This document shows positions 11,745-23,799 of a stretch of DNA of 64,000 bases, piece after piece (positions within the stretch are counted from its first letter, which is position 1; each line of letters starts with the position of its first letter). The DNA lies in NCBI RefSeq assembly GCF_002303985.1, contig NW_019167915.1:7469170-7533169 (forward strand). Reading direction: 5' to 3'. The stretch is from Durio zibethinus. Its lineage: Eukaryota; Streptophyta; Magnoliopsida; Malvales; Malvaceae. A program made the translations under genes and the position numbers. The notes beneath the pieces were generated by a model. That model did not search any database, was not told the origin of the DNA, and saw nothing but the letters and a program-made list of their open reading frames with translations.

Positions 11745-13130
11745 TAATATGCACCTCGGAGATAAGAGTCGGGGTAAAAAGTGAATGAGGCTTCAGTTAG
11801 AATCCTAAGTAAAAAAGAAAATAGAATTCAAGAAAGTAGAATGTTAAAGATGAAGTCAAATATTTCAAAAAAAAATAATAAAGTCAAAAAAGAAAGATAT
11901 GCACCTTAAAAATGAGAGTCTAGGGTAAAAAGTGAATAAGACTTTAGTTAGAATCCCAAAAATTTAAGAAAGTAGAATGCTAAAGATGAAGTCAAATGTT
12001 TCAAAAAAAAGAAAAAGTAAAGAAAGAAAGATATGCACCTCAGAGATGAGAATCCATGACAAAAAGTGAATAAAGCTTCAATTAGAATCTCAAGTAAAAA
12101 AGAAGATAAAATTCAAGAAAGTAGATTGCTAAATCTGAAGTCAAATATTTCAAAAAAGGAAAGGAGCAAAGAAAGAAAGACATGCACTTTGGAGATGATT
12201 GTCTGAGGTAAAAAGTGAATAAGATTTCAGTTAGAATCCTAATAATTCAAGAAAGTAAAATGCTAAAGATGAAGTCAAATGTTTCCAAAAAAAAAAGCAA
12301 AAAAAAAAAAATGCATTTCAAAGATAAGAGTTCGCGGTAAAAAGTGAATGAAGCTTCAGTTAGAATCCCAAGAATTCAAGAAAATATATTGCTAAAGCTG
12401 AAGTTAAATATTTCAAAAAAAAAAAAGAGCAAAGAAAGAAAGACATGCACCTCGAAAATGAAAGTCTGGGGTAAAAAGTGAATGAGAATTTAGTTAGAAT
12501 CACAAGAATTCAAGAAAGTGGAATGCTAAAGATGAATTCAAATTCTTCCAAAAAAAAGAGCTAAGAAAGAAAGATATACACTTCAAATATAAGAGTCCAT
12601 GGCAAAAAGTGAATAAGGCTTCAATTAAAATCCCAAGAATTTTAGAAAGTAGAATGCTAAAGATAAAGTCAAATATTTCCAAAACAAAAAAACAAAAAAG
12701 TAAAGAAAGAAAGACAAGCACGTTGGAGATAAATATCCGATGCAAAAAGTGAATAAAGCTTCAACTAGAATCTCAAGTAAAAAAGAGGATATAATTTAAA
12801 AAAAGTAGAATGCTAAAGTTAAAGTCAGATATTTCTAAAAAAAAAAGGCAAAAAAGGAAAACATGCACCTTAGAGATGAGAGTCTGGGGTAAAAAATGAA
12901 TAAAGTTTCAATTAGAATTCTAAGTAAAAAAAAAGATAAAATTCAAGAAAGTAGAATGCAAAAGAAAGAGTAGAGAAAAAAAGACATGCACTTCAAAGAT
13001 GAGAGTCTGAGGTAAAAAGTGAATGAAGGTTCAATTAGATTCCCAAGTAAAAAGAAGATAGAATTCAAGAAAGTATAATGCTAAAGTTGAGGTTAAATGT
13101 TTCCAAAAAAAAAGAGTAAGGAAAGAAAGA
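11745..13130. repeat. tandem array of about ten 120-150-bp units
   Basis: Units begin near 11750, 11899, 12034, 12183, 12311, 12445, 12573, 12716, 12863 and 12985. Each carries GACATGCACCTxGGAGATGA, GTxAAAAAGTGAATxAAGC, TTCAGTTAGAATCCCAAG, AATTCAAGAAAGTAGAATGC and GAAGTCAAATxTTTC, ending in an A-rich stretch before the next AAAGAAAGA. Length variation comes mainly from the A-rich tails and from an optional segment with GTAAAAAAGAAGATA. It has no coding role and lies inside the 12.9-kb insertion. Confidence 0.85.
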
Positions 13131-13974
13131 CACATGACTTTTCATCCAGAGAATGCTCCGTAAGATCTTTAGCCTAATTACCCCGAATAACATACTTTGA
13201 GCTTATTTATCAATTCTTTCAGAATCTGGAACCTTGGCCTACATTACATACCTTGAACAATTTATTTTGATCAAATATGGACACTTGAATTGAAGAGTTA
13301 TATATGAGTTATTTGGTAAGATTTTACTAAGTTCTTCATTGTTAGAAAATATAACTATAAGGTGAAAACTCAAAAAGAGCAGTTTAGAACTAGAGCCACT
13401 CTTAAGGCCCTAAAAGAATTTTAAGTTTCAAGGTTCTATCTAAAATAAAAAGTCACAATGTAAAACCTTTTAAAGAATAAGTACTCATTAAAGACTTTGC
13501 ATTTCACCAAATAGTGAAAATAAAATACCCAACCTTTTTACTCTTCCCAAATATTTTTAGAAAAATAATGGCTAGTTTTGACGCACATTGAAGTGTCACA
13601 TTAAGTCATGCTTAATTTTCAATAAAAGAAAAGTTTTAGAAAAATTATCTCTTTTATAAGCTTGAGAGAAATCCTTGAACTTTCGTCGGGCCTTCCTTGA
13701 AATATAACCACCAGTGAAAAGAATTGAATTGTCGATTACCCTTATCCACAAGCATTTCAAATGATAATCATCAATTTTTAAGAGATTCAAAAGTATTAAG
13801 TTTTTAACTTTTCTTGTTGAGTATGAAGATACTTTATGTGGGCCAATTTTATGATCATTTTTGAAAAGTTTGAAGATTATTTGAGGATTTTGTATAGAAT
13901 ACTAAGATAATTTTTAGTGAAAAGTAAATATTAAAAATTTGAATAAAGATCTTTCGAAAAAAGGAAACAAAAAG
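13131..13974. other. insertion interior, non-coding
   Basis: AT-rich DNA between two tandem arrays. Nothing recognised on either strand. Confidence 0.3.
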
Positions 13975-14560
13975 TGTCTTTGCATTTGTATCACTTGCAT
14001 TCACATTTGCATTTGCATTATGAGAAAGACATTTGACCTATATGCTACAAAAAAAAAACAAATAATAAAATAACAAAAAAAAACATTCACATTTACATCA
14101 CTTACATGTGCATTATGAGAAAGACATTTAATCTATATGCTGCAAAATAAAAAAAAAAATTCACATTTGTATCATTTGCATTCACACTAACATATGCATC
14201 ATGAGAAAGACATTTGATCTACATGCTGTAAAAACAATAAAGACATTTGCATTTGCATCACTTGCATTAACACTTGTATGTGTATCATGAGAAAGGCATT
14301 CGCATTCGCATCTACATTATAAAAAAGACATTCACATTTGCATCACTTGCATCTATATCATGAGAAAGACATTTGCTTTTATATCATCTGCATCATAACC
14401 AAGGTATTCACATTTGCATCATTGCATCTGCATCATAGAAAAAGTATTTGTAGGAGCATTTACATGAAAGGAACATTAACATTTGCATTATGAAAAAAGT
14501 CACCTTTATTTGCATCAAGCATATGCATTCTCGCATTCGCATCATTTGATGAAAATAGAC
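13975..14560. repeat. degenerate tandem array of TTTGCATCACTTGCATTC / TGAGAAAGACATT
   Basis: Repeated words CATTTGCATCACTTGCATT, followed by ATCATGAGAAAGACATTTG and an A-rich bridge, recur about seven times with spacing near 70-110 bp and decay toward the right end. It is distinct in sequence from the array at 11745-13130. Confidence 0.75.
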
Positions 14561-14859
14561 ATTTGTATTATGATTGTATTTATCAACTTTGCAAATATTA
14601 GAAAAAAGAAAAGAAAAGAAAGGAAATAAAAACATTTTAAGTAGTGAAATAAAAATAAAAAAAGAAACAAAAATAGCCAAAAAAGCCAATAAGAGAAAAG
14701 GAAGTCTATCATGAAAAAGATGATAAAGAAATAAGAAAAAAATAGTTTAACAAGAGACCAAAATGTTAAAAAGTTTGAAAAATTGAAAGAAAAATGATCT
14801 GTAAAAAATGAATGGGTTGTTAAAAAAATGAATAAAAAATGAGATACAATACAAGATAA

Positions 14860-15205
14860 GATTTAAGCTAAGTCTAGCTAGCATTCAGATCAAACTAAGC
14901 CCAGATTAGTCGGCACTCAAGTTCAGATTAGCTTGCACCTTAGCTTAGACCAGCGAGCACCCAAGCCTAGTTTAGTTGGCATCCAGATGATATTTAAGCC
15001 CAATTTAACTAGAACTTTAAGCCTAGTTTAATGAGCACTTTAAACCCAATTTATCTGGCACTTTAAGTCCAATTTAGTTGGAACTCAAGCCTAGATTAGC
15101 TTACACTTTAAACCCAGATTAACTGGCACCTTAAGCACAAATTAGTTGGTACCAATAAGATTTAAGTCCAATTTAACTATCAATCGGGTTTTAAGCCTAA
15201 TGAAA
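14860..15205 (-). repeat. minisatellite related to the 2440-3400 array, inverted
   Basis: On the minus strand this reads as GTGCCAGxTAAAxTGGGxTTAAA units like those at 2440-3400, in the opposite orientation. About eight to nine degenerate units of about 35-40 bp. It lies inside the 12.9-kb insertion, whereas the other array lies outside it. Confidence 0.7.
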
Positions 15206-15393
15206 GTGGCACTAGTTAAGAAAAATATTGTGATCAAGTTTTTACAAATTTACTTGGTAGTGATATTAGAAGTTTAAGAAATCTAAAAATTTGATTGTTT
15301 CCTTTTTTACAAGCAAATTTTTAGAAAATGATTTGTAAGTCCCCTAGGCAAAATCTTAGATTTCTAAATGAATTATTAGGATATTAAAAGAAT

Positions 15394-16660
15394 TGAGTAA
15401 TTTGTTGCTTAAGTTTTGATTTAGCGCATTAAGTGACTTGATATCCTTTCATTTTTTTTATGTCCCTAAAAATCAACCTCAATATGTTTAGAGTTGAAAT
15501 ATATACTATATATTATTTTATCCATTTATTTTGTAAATCTGGTTAAGCATGCAAAATGTATATATGATTTCTTTTTTATCAGTTTGGAATATGGTTTGAT
15601 ATTCTTTTGATTTTTGAATATGATTTTATAATAATATATTTTTGTATCCATCATTTGTCTGAATATGAAATTTTGCTTTGGAATGATTACGGAATTTACT
15701 TTGTACGGATTATGTTTTGGATAAAATTTATAAATATTGAATTTGTATATGTTAGGTAATCTAAAAATATATTTGTTTTTATCTCCTAATATGACTATGT
15801 TTTGACCCTGCTAATGGGGGTTAATTGTTGGCCATATTGACATATACTTCGTGATATCGATACCAATTTTAAACTATTTCACCAGTTAAGTATAGTAGTT
15901 TTTGTTCACCGTGCCATCAGTGATATACTTCTATCCCATTGTACTAAAGGGGTTATTACGATTTTTGGTTCTATCCCATTGCACTAATTGGTTAATTATG
16001 ATTGTTAGTGCAACGATCTAGTTGCTTTTGATATACTTATGTCCCATCGCACTAAATGGAAAATTTTGATTTTGACTTGTGTTACAGGGTTAAGTGTGGT
16101 CGTAGTATGTTACGAGAGACTGATAAAATTTATAATTTTATGATATTTGATTCTATTCTGTGATATGAGAATCTAGTTAAAGAATATGTTTATGAATACA
16201 AGATTACCCAAAATTGTTTTGATTCATTTAGTTAATGTTTTAGCCTAAATGTTTTGTGGCATACTTAATCCAACTGAGGGAATGTCGGTTACTTGCTGAG
16301 TCATCGTACTTATTCCTTTAATTTCTTTTAATTTTTTAGATTTTGATAATTGTATCTTGGGAGGCTTAATCTTGAAAAATACTTCGATTAGCAAGATTAA
16401 CATCTATCTTTAGCTTGGTATAGCTTTCGAGTGAGTATTTTATTATTGATTCTAAAAGATTTTGTTAGTAAGAATTTTAGGATATTCGACCAACTTATAA
16501 AGGATATAATATTGTAGAGTTGAGATTTTATAAAATATTATTTTGGAAATTACTAGAGATTTTGATTTAGTTCAGTATTTGTTGCCTTGCATGCTTATGA
16601 GATTATCTCATGAGTATATGACATTGTTACGTCTTAATTTTTTGGGTTTAGGGCGTGACA
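15394..16660 (+). mobile_element. candidate solo LTR (TG...CA, 5-bp target duplication AGAAT)
   Basis: The block ends GGGCGTGACA, a terminus common in plant Ty3-type LTRs, and is followed by AGAAT (16661-16665). The same 5-mer precedes a TG at 15389-15393. The 1267-bp block contains typical LTR-like unique sequence and no ORF. It interrupts the right direct repeat at the point where the left repeat reads through AGAATATTTAG. The right terminus is convincing; the left end rests only on the 5-bp match and TG. Confidence 0.5.
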
Positions 16661-17839
16661 AGAATATTTAGTAGCTCTTTTTATACGAAGATTCTCATTT
16701 TTTTTTAATTTGCATAATTTTCTTAAAAGAAATCAAAATACAAAATATCTGTAAAAATATACATTTTTAGGAAACAAATTTATAGATAATTGAATCATGA
16801 CATAACTTTTAGGGTAAAATAATAATTAAAAAAATGATAATGATGAATTTTCGATGATAAGATTTTAAGATATTTTGAGTAACAATGCCTAAAAAATCTT
16901 TAGGTACGAAGATTTATTTTTAAAATGCTACCAACGTATTAGAGTATTTATAAAAAAAATTTCAATACCATAAAAATTTTCCTTTTCTTCTAAATAATAT
17001 AAGAAAGAGATTAATAAGTAATTTTAAAAAAATGTGTGTATTAACATTTCATTATTTGCCTTTGCATTTATGTCACTTTTTTTTTAAGAATAATAAAAAT
17101 AATCTTCGATGATGAGATCCTAAAGAAGTCCGAGTAATAATTTTTTAGGAATCTCTAAGTGAGAAAATTTATTTAAAATACCACAAATGTATTAGAGCAT
17201 TTAAAATAATTTTCGATGAAGATTTCTTGTTTTTTAAATAAATAGAATAAGATATATTTTTTTAAAGGAAATCATAGGTATCATATTGTATTACATGCAT
17301 TATAAATATAAATATTAAAGATAACTATGAACCACCGAGAATGAGATTTTTGAAAAGTCCAAGTAATGATTTTTAATAGATCTTTACGTGAGAAAGTTCC
17401 TTTTAATATTACCAAAATAATGGAATATTTTCAAAAAAAATTTAATAAACAAGGTTCTTATTTATTTTTCCAACCAAGATAAATAAAAAATAAAAAAAAT
17501 ATTTTTTTACTACAATAAAGAAAATAAAAAAATAAGTTTAAATATCAAAATTAAGATTTTTTGTGTCTAAATTAAAGGATAACACATACTTAATTGGTAC
17601 CATTTTAAATGAACGCTATGGGGGTGCTAATCTTTCTCTACATGTAACCCACTCCCAAAGCTGAACTATTTTCACAGACCCAAAAAAATTATCTTTTTAA
17701 TAAGTTTTAATTTATTTTAAAATTTTATTAAAATGATAAGTTTTAATAGGTAGTCAATCACACCTAACCAAAAAAGATTGGTGATGACTCCTTCTTTTCT
17801 ATTCAAATTTGTCTAACAATTCTCAAAACCATTATAATA
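16661..17839 (+). repeat. right long direct repeat (candidate 3' LTR, 3' portion)
   Basis: Collinear with 6930-8116, carrying three of the four internal tandem units. It ends CATTATAATA immediately before the flanking AGGACTAT, which is where the split segmental duplication resumes. The upstream continuation of this LTR is displaced or lost beside the candidate solo LTR. Confidence 0.65.
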
Positions 17840-17840
17840 A

Positions 17841-18890
17841 GGACTATGCTTTATCAAACTAGAATCAAATAATTACTCATAAATTTTCTAACTTAAATGA
17901 GAAAAAATCTTAAAATTACAAATCTAAGTGTTGTCATAATGTAGTCAAGCTAACTTTGTAGAAATTGATAAAAGAAAAAAAAATTACTTTACCAAGCTAA
18001 CTTCCAAGGGTAGATACAATGTTGTTGCCAACTTGAAAGGAAAATTTCAAGTGATAATGGCAACCATCTTTTAGCGTAAACCATAAGCCTGGGACTTTTC
18101 ATCTTTAAGAATTGAAAGAACCATATCAGATACATTAAAAAAGTAACACACTTTTATTGTAACAGTTTTTTTTAAAGAGTGAGTTTGGAGACATTTGAGA
18201 ATGAGTAATTTGGTTCAAAGGCAAAGAAGCAACCTATACTATAAGCATTTAAATTAAACATCAATGTTGTATGCTTACACATTAATCATAGCATGGCAAC
18301 AACCCCTTATGTACATCACTTGTCTTAGAAAGAACTAAAACCTTAAAATGTGATGATATTCAAATAAACATTTTAACAAACACCTCTTAGTCAACTTTTA
18401 AACAATATATATATATATGGAATAAAGTCACCTCAAAATAGAAGTCTCAAAACAACAAAGACAATCCAACATTATCTTTAAGCCAAAACAATCTCAATAG
18501 TAGAATTAATAGTAGAAATACAAATTCTCATACTAAGCAAAACTACCAAATCACTTAACATCTTCATCTTCTTGCTTTTAGCAATAATGTTCTAATTATA
18601 TGATTCACAATCTAATTTATCATGCATAAAAAGAAAGTAAAACCCATAAAAGCTTATATGCATGTGTACAAAGGAATTACAGAAGTTAATTTTGTAAATA
18701 TACAGCTTATGGAAGCTCAAATGTTTATACCTATGTGGATTAGCACTTTGAGCTATAAGCAAAAGCTAAATACATTATGGTAAAAAGATTTACCTTATAT
18801 ACCTACGAATCATAGCCTTTTTCATGCACATTATATTCAAATATCTTAGGATTATCTCTCACCACTACAGCATATGAAGTTATATTACAT
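17841..18890. repeat. segmental duplication copy 1, right part
   Basis: Matches 28521-29600 in the same orientation, including AGAATCAAATAATTACTC, CAACCTATACTATAAGC, CATTAATCATAGCATGGC and AAGCTAAATACATTATGG. It resumes exactly where copy 1 was interrupted at 4942. Similarity fades near 18890. Confidence 0.85.
18006..18133 (-). pseudogene. RhoGDI exon relic, copy 1
   Basis: On the minus strand this reads SDMVLSILKDEKSQ, a one-base frame slip, then LWFTLKDGCHYHLKFSFQVG and NNIVSTLG. It parallels the RhoGDI segment that plant proteins show as LWFTLKEGS.YRLKF.FQVSNNIVSGL. Single-base loss near the G of GLW and an in-frame stop soon after mark it as dead. It is the counterpart of 28682-28812. 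RhoGDI proteins bind prenylated ROP GTPases in the cytosol, but no product is expected from this relic. No other RhoGDI exon was found nearby. Confidence 0.7.
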
Positions 18891-21857
18891 TTGTTTGATA
18901 AAAAACTTTCTTTAAGACATTAAGATTTTTTAAAAACATTTTGAAAACTCTAGTATGGCAAAATTCCCCTCCAATTTGTGCATCTTAATCTAACATAACT
19001 CAACTAATATATGTTAGAGCATATATAACAACTAAACACACAAACATATGTATATCAAGTACAAGCAAATTTGTCCAAATATTTCTCTCCCTTTTTGTTA
19101 TAGCAAAAAGGCATGAGCAAATAAACATAAAAAGATATTAGTAAATATATTCATAAAACATTTCTTTTCCTTTTTGTTTAAACTCTGTATACCAAATGTT
19201 TAAAATCCTATATCAATTACTATAAGCATTTAAAAAGAAATATATGTAAACTCACCCATTTTTTGTCTTAACAAATAAAAGAAAGAAAGATCAATTCAAG
19301 GCATGGAACAAAATGCATAATACCAATAATATCAAGAGTACTTTTGAATGCATGTAATCAAGTGATATTTACAGTCAAGTTCAAATATATATATTTAAAC
19401 ACAAAGGTATAAAAGTATTCTAATGTATCCAATTTTAGCATTTTAGAACAAGTCATCAAATTTACTACATGAAATTTATGAGCAAAGGATAATGAATTAT
19501 ATGCAATCTACTCATAAATCATGTTATTGTAGACATCCTTAAAACATAAAACATCAATAGCAGTTAAGCATAAATTCAAGCACATATATTTAGGCTCATA
19601 CAAAATGTTAAGGATGCCAACTGTTAAAGATATGTCATTAAAAAGCATATTAATTGCTATCACAAAACAACTCATTTTAATCCAAGCAAAATTGTATTCT
19701 AAGTTTTTTTTTTTAAATAAGGAGTTATCAATTTAAGGCATATACAATTTTGTATGAAAGGTATAAGCAACAAGGATAAACATACTAGACAAGCATCAAT
19801 GAAAGTTCAAAAGATTCAATAGCAATTTTGTTCAACAACTTTCAAAGATCACACATATTTCAAGTATATAAAAGATTTAATCAATAATTCTAATATGATA
19901 AAACCAATATTTCATAAGCATAGCCTATCCAAAATAAGAACCATTAGCTCATACATATATAATGAATCATGAGTACTAATAAGCAATGAGGTTCAATCAT
20001 TATGTCATAATAGAGATTATATAAGCCTGATTTTTCAAACATGATGAGCACATATGTTGTAGCAAAGAAATGATGAAAGCATAATCATTTAAAGATAATC
20101 CAAATTATTTCAATGCATAGCAATGTAGTTAACTACAACATATGTAAGTATTCAATCATATATTTCAATCAAAAACATATAAGCATATACAAAATACATA
20201 AGCAATATACCTAAGTCAAAAAACATGCAAGCATTTAGGCATAATTTGATACATGCCATCTCAGTGATCTTAATCAATGAACATGTATATAAATTTCAAA
20301 TTTATAATTCATAATCTATCAGTCAAATCAATTTATAGATAAAGAGATCAACATAGCCAACTCATAGTCTTGTTTAAAGATTTATCTTAAAAAAATATTC
20401 ATGGAAAAAAATATATTAATTATATCAAAGTAATCAAGAACTAGGCATGAATATTAATCAAAGTGAATTAATCAATCTAAGCTTTAAAAAAAATATTAAG
20501 GCAATTTTTATGAAATAACCTGGTGACTAATTTATACAATGTGTTCATATGTTCAAATACAATATCTCATTTTTATACACAATCAAAGTACTCAAAAACA
20601 AATAACTCTTTTAAGCACATATCAAGGCAAGCATGTATTCAAACTCACTCACCATAGGCACAAAGCATAAAGTCAATACATTTACCTCCATCCATGTCAA
20701 GCTATGTTGTTATGCTCATTTGGCTTTGAATTCTCCAATACAACTGTTTTGAGCAAAACTATGCTTGATTGATGAAGATGACTTGCTTTGCTTGTTTCAC
20801 TTGAAAACAAAAAAATGGAAACTCATTCATGTTCATTTTAAATTCTTATAGCATAGACTTAGAAAAAAATTTTAACAAAAGATTTTCTATTAGTAACATC
20901 AAAAATATTAATTGATAAAAATTATACCAATTGTTAGAAAATAAATTTCACATTCTAAGTTATTATAAGCAAAAGAAATTTTGTTCATTAAGCATAAGTT
21001 GCCAATAGCAAAAGAAATATACACTTAAGCTAGAAGTCATATATCAATTTAGACATTAACTAGCACAAGAATGGCACTAAAGCAAAAGTTCTCATAAAAT
21101 GTGCTAAAATCAATTTATGAGAATAATGAACAACATGAAGACATATTCAATATTCAAAATTATTCAAGAAAACACAAAAAATATGTCAAATGCCATATAG
21201 AAATTGAAAACACAAGGAAGACATATTTATCATTAAAAACATAATCAAGAATATTTCATCACAAAAGCATAAATATATCTACCTAAATTATAGACCATAA
21301 TCAACAATGACTTAAGGTAAACATAAGCATTATAAGAAAATCATTTACTTAAGCTATGTTGCAAGCATGTCAAGTAAAACTCAATCATATTCACGCATAC
21401 TTGACAAGAACAATAGATGAACCAATAATATATTTCATTTAAGATCAATTAGCTCATCATGTATCAAATTACAATCACAAATCAAGAAATAAGTCAATTA
21501 AGCACAAGAGCAAGCATATTTCAAAAATATTTCATCACAATCCAAAATCATAAACAATCAAATAAATTGTGACATAACAATCAAGCACAAAAATATATTT
21601 CAAAATTTTCACGAGAAATCAAGAAATAATCAATTTAACATTTTTCAATAATCAATTATTTTGACCACATAAGCATTGCATTAAGAGATACTTTTCATCC
21701 ATATGTGCACATGAGATTTATAAAAATAATGAAATTGAATGAGAAATAATAGTTCAAGCATTGAAAACAAATTTTAATTTTAGCATAAATACTTGTTCTA
21801 AGATTAAAAATATAATCAAATAATATCCATAATGCATACCCTTTTTAATTAAAAAAT
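18891..21857. other. AT-rich intergenic DNA, no gene
   Basis: Long stretch rich in words such as AAGCATA, ATTTCATCACAA and AATCAAGAAATAA, recurring irregularly as in decayed retrotransposon interiors or LTRs. No useful open frame on either strand and no recognised domain. Confidence 0.4.
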
Positions 21858-21896
21858 ATCATCATCATCATCATCATCATCATCATTATTATTATT
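21858..21896. repeat. ATC/ATT trinucleotide microsatellite
   Basis: About ten ATC units run directly into ATT units. Non-coding context. Confidence 0.95.
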
Positions 21897-22019
21897 AAAA
21901 AATTATTAAGAAATTTAAGGTCAAAGTTAAAATCAAAGGTTAAAGGTCAAAGGTCAAAAGTCAAAGGGTCAAAGAGGTGTAACATAAGTTGGGCACATGT
22001 GATTTCAACCCATTTAAAT

Positions 22020-22260
22020 AGCCAAAATGAATTTGGTGGCATTTTGCATGAATGGATCGATTAGCTCCATGAAGGGATCAATCCTGTCATTGGGGTTATT
22101 GATCCCCTATATAGGGTAATCGATCCCTTCTTATGATTTTCAAGTCCATTTTGCTTTTAGCTAAAAAAACAATCAATCCCTTAAAGAGGAAATCAATCTT
22201 TTTTTTCTACTAGACAATCGATCCCTTAAAGAGGAAATCAATCTTTTTTTTTTCTACTAA
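22020..22260. repeat. LTR-like block with ATCGATCCCTT words
   Basis: Contains repeated AATCGATCCCTT and GGGATCAAT phrases, the same kind as in the Copia LTR-like sequence at 25440-25640. An exact-phase 45-bp tandem duplication lies at 22170-22214 and 22215-22260, each unit carrying ATCCCTTAAAGAGGAAATC followed by a T-rich tail and CTACTA. It may be a fragment of the same Copia family; its ends are not defined. Confidence 0.5.
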
Positions 22261-23799
22261 AGTAATAAAATAGTGAAAAATTATAGCTTTTTTATTCCAA
22301 ATCCACGATTTTGATGTTTTTAGTCAAAAATAAAATTTAAACATGTTTAAAGTATCATTTTAGACTTGTAGAAATAAGGCATTTGGATCAAAAATATATT
22401 GAAGCAAATTTTTAGCATGATTTTACAAATGTTCTAACTTTACCCCTTTTAACAACTCAAGTATCAAAATGTGTTTGGACAAAGTTTATGCATTGAAACC
22501 ACTTCAAGCAAGCTTGAAATGATCAAATAAATATGATAAAAGCACAAATATTCAACAATTACATGTATTTCAAATTTTCAATGGTCCAAACCCCACTTAT
22601 GCATGAATAGTGCCCAAAACACCATTGAAACATTTAAACCTTTATAGCTTCCATTCAAAAAATATTAGAACAAGTTTGTAAACATTTTTCATAAATAAGA
22701 AAACTTGTTTGAGTCATAAAACATGTGAAATATGAATAAATTTCTCAAGCAAGCTCTTTAAGCCTTGTACTATTCAAGGATCAATATTACCATACAAAAT
22801 GGCCTAAAGTCATAAAAATCATATTTGTGTCACCAAACTTATGTAAGAAAATTTATTTACACCAAATAAAATAGAATGAACCATTCAAAGCTCAATATGT
22901 CTAAGATTTTAATTTTGAAAAATTTTTTAGCTCATTATTACTTGAAAAAGACCATAAAAAAATCTAAAAACTTGTCAAGCTCATTTTTAACCAACTTGAA
23001 TCATTCCAAAAAATTTCAAATGTCAAAACAAAGATGTTCAAGTGATCATTTGGCCTTAGAAACAAGGAAATCAAAAAGTTCATTCTTAAACCCCATATTT
23101 CCTTTAAAAAGGCTACTAAAATTGGCAAATATATTTAAACTCATATTTAAGCTCATTAAATCATTTAGAAAAGTTTAATATCACAATTTGAAAATGTCCA
23201 AATATTTTTTTATGCCCATAAATGTTAAAAAAAAAAAAAAAAACAAGATTTGATATTTTAAGCTTCAAAATCTTTTATAACTTGCACTCAACACTATGAA
23301 AATTAAAACAAATACAAGTTATCATGTTTCTTTATTTGAGCAAGTTTGAAACATTGAACACAAGATATTCAAATTCATTTTCATTTAAAAACTTGCTAAA
23401 ATAATATTTCATATTTTAAAGCTTAACTCTAGCAAAAATCATTTTGAAAACAAAACATAAAATTTTAAAATCATTAAGCTTTAAGTGCTCCCCTTAAGTT
23501 CATGTATTAATATAAAAACAATTAAGCACATAATTTAATCACATTGAGCATATATAAAATATATCTCAAGCATTAAACACAATATCAACAAGTATATATA
23601 GCATGTATTTCCATCAAAATAATTTAGAATTAATCAAAATATATCAATAAAGCATATAACAATTTAGCACTCAAAATTCATCAACAATGGGTAACCAAAT
23701 TCAAATTCATAAAAGTTTAAAGGTTACCTCTCTCCATTGTATGTTTAGAGTGTTCAATCTTTAAAATCACAATATAACTCCTTGCTCTAGCACACGTAT
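22261..23799. other. AT-rich DNA, possible decayed retrotransposon interior
   Basis: No recognised gene. An open frame of about 100 codons on the plus strand near 22876-23178 is Lys/Ser/Asn/Leu-rich and shows no domain; I regard it as chance in AT-rich sequence. An A run lies near 23228-23243. Confidence 0.35.

Larger units (their letters stand above)
4943..17839. mobile_element. 12.9-kb insertion, probable decayed Tat/Ogre-type LTR retrotransposon with nested repeats
   Basis: This block separates two halves of a duplicated segment that is continuous at 27165-29600. The 7-mer GGACTAT abuts it on both sides (4936-4942, 17841-17847) and occurs once in the uninterrupted copy (28521-28527), as a target-site duplication would. 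Direct repeats of more than 1.1 kb lie at about 6930-8116 and 16661-17839, the second ending exactly at the right boundary. The left one is followed by TTGGCGACATCC, which resembles the tRNA-Arg primer-binding site of Tat/Ogre elements. No gag, protease or reverse transcriptase was recognised, so it would be non-autonomous or gutted. Odd: the left repeat begins about 2 kb inside the left boundary, and the extra sequence at 4943-6800 is unexplained (it may be LTR sequence missing from the right copy, or nested insertion). Confidence 0.6.

Noticed and set aside
12500..12745. 81-codon minus-strand ORF
   Set aside because: Lies entirely inside the tandem array; its sequence is a by-product of the repeated monomer.
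14000..14560. CRISPR-like array suggested by regularly recurring words
   Set aside because: Plant nuclear context, degenerate units without constant repeats or unique spacers; it is an eroded tandem repeat.
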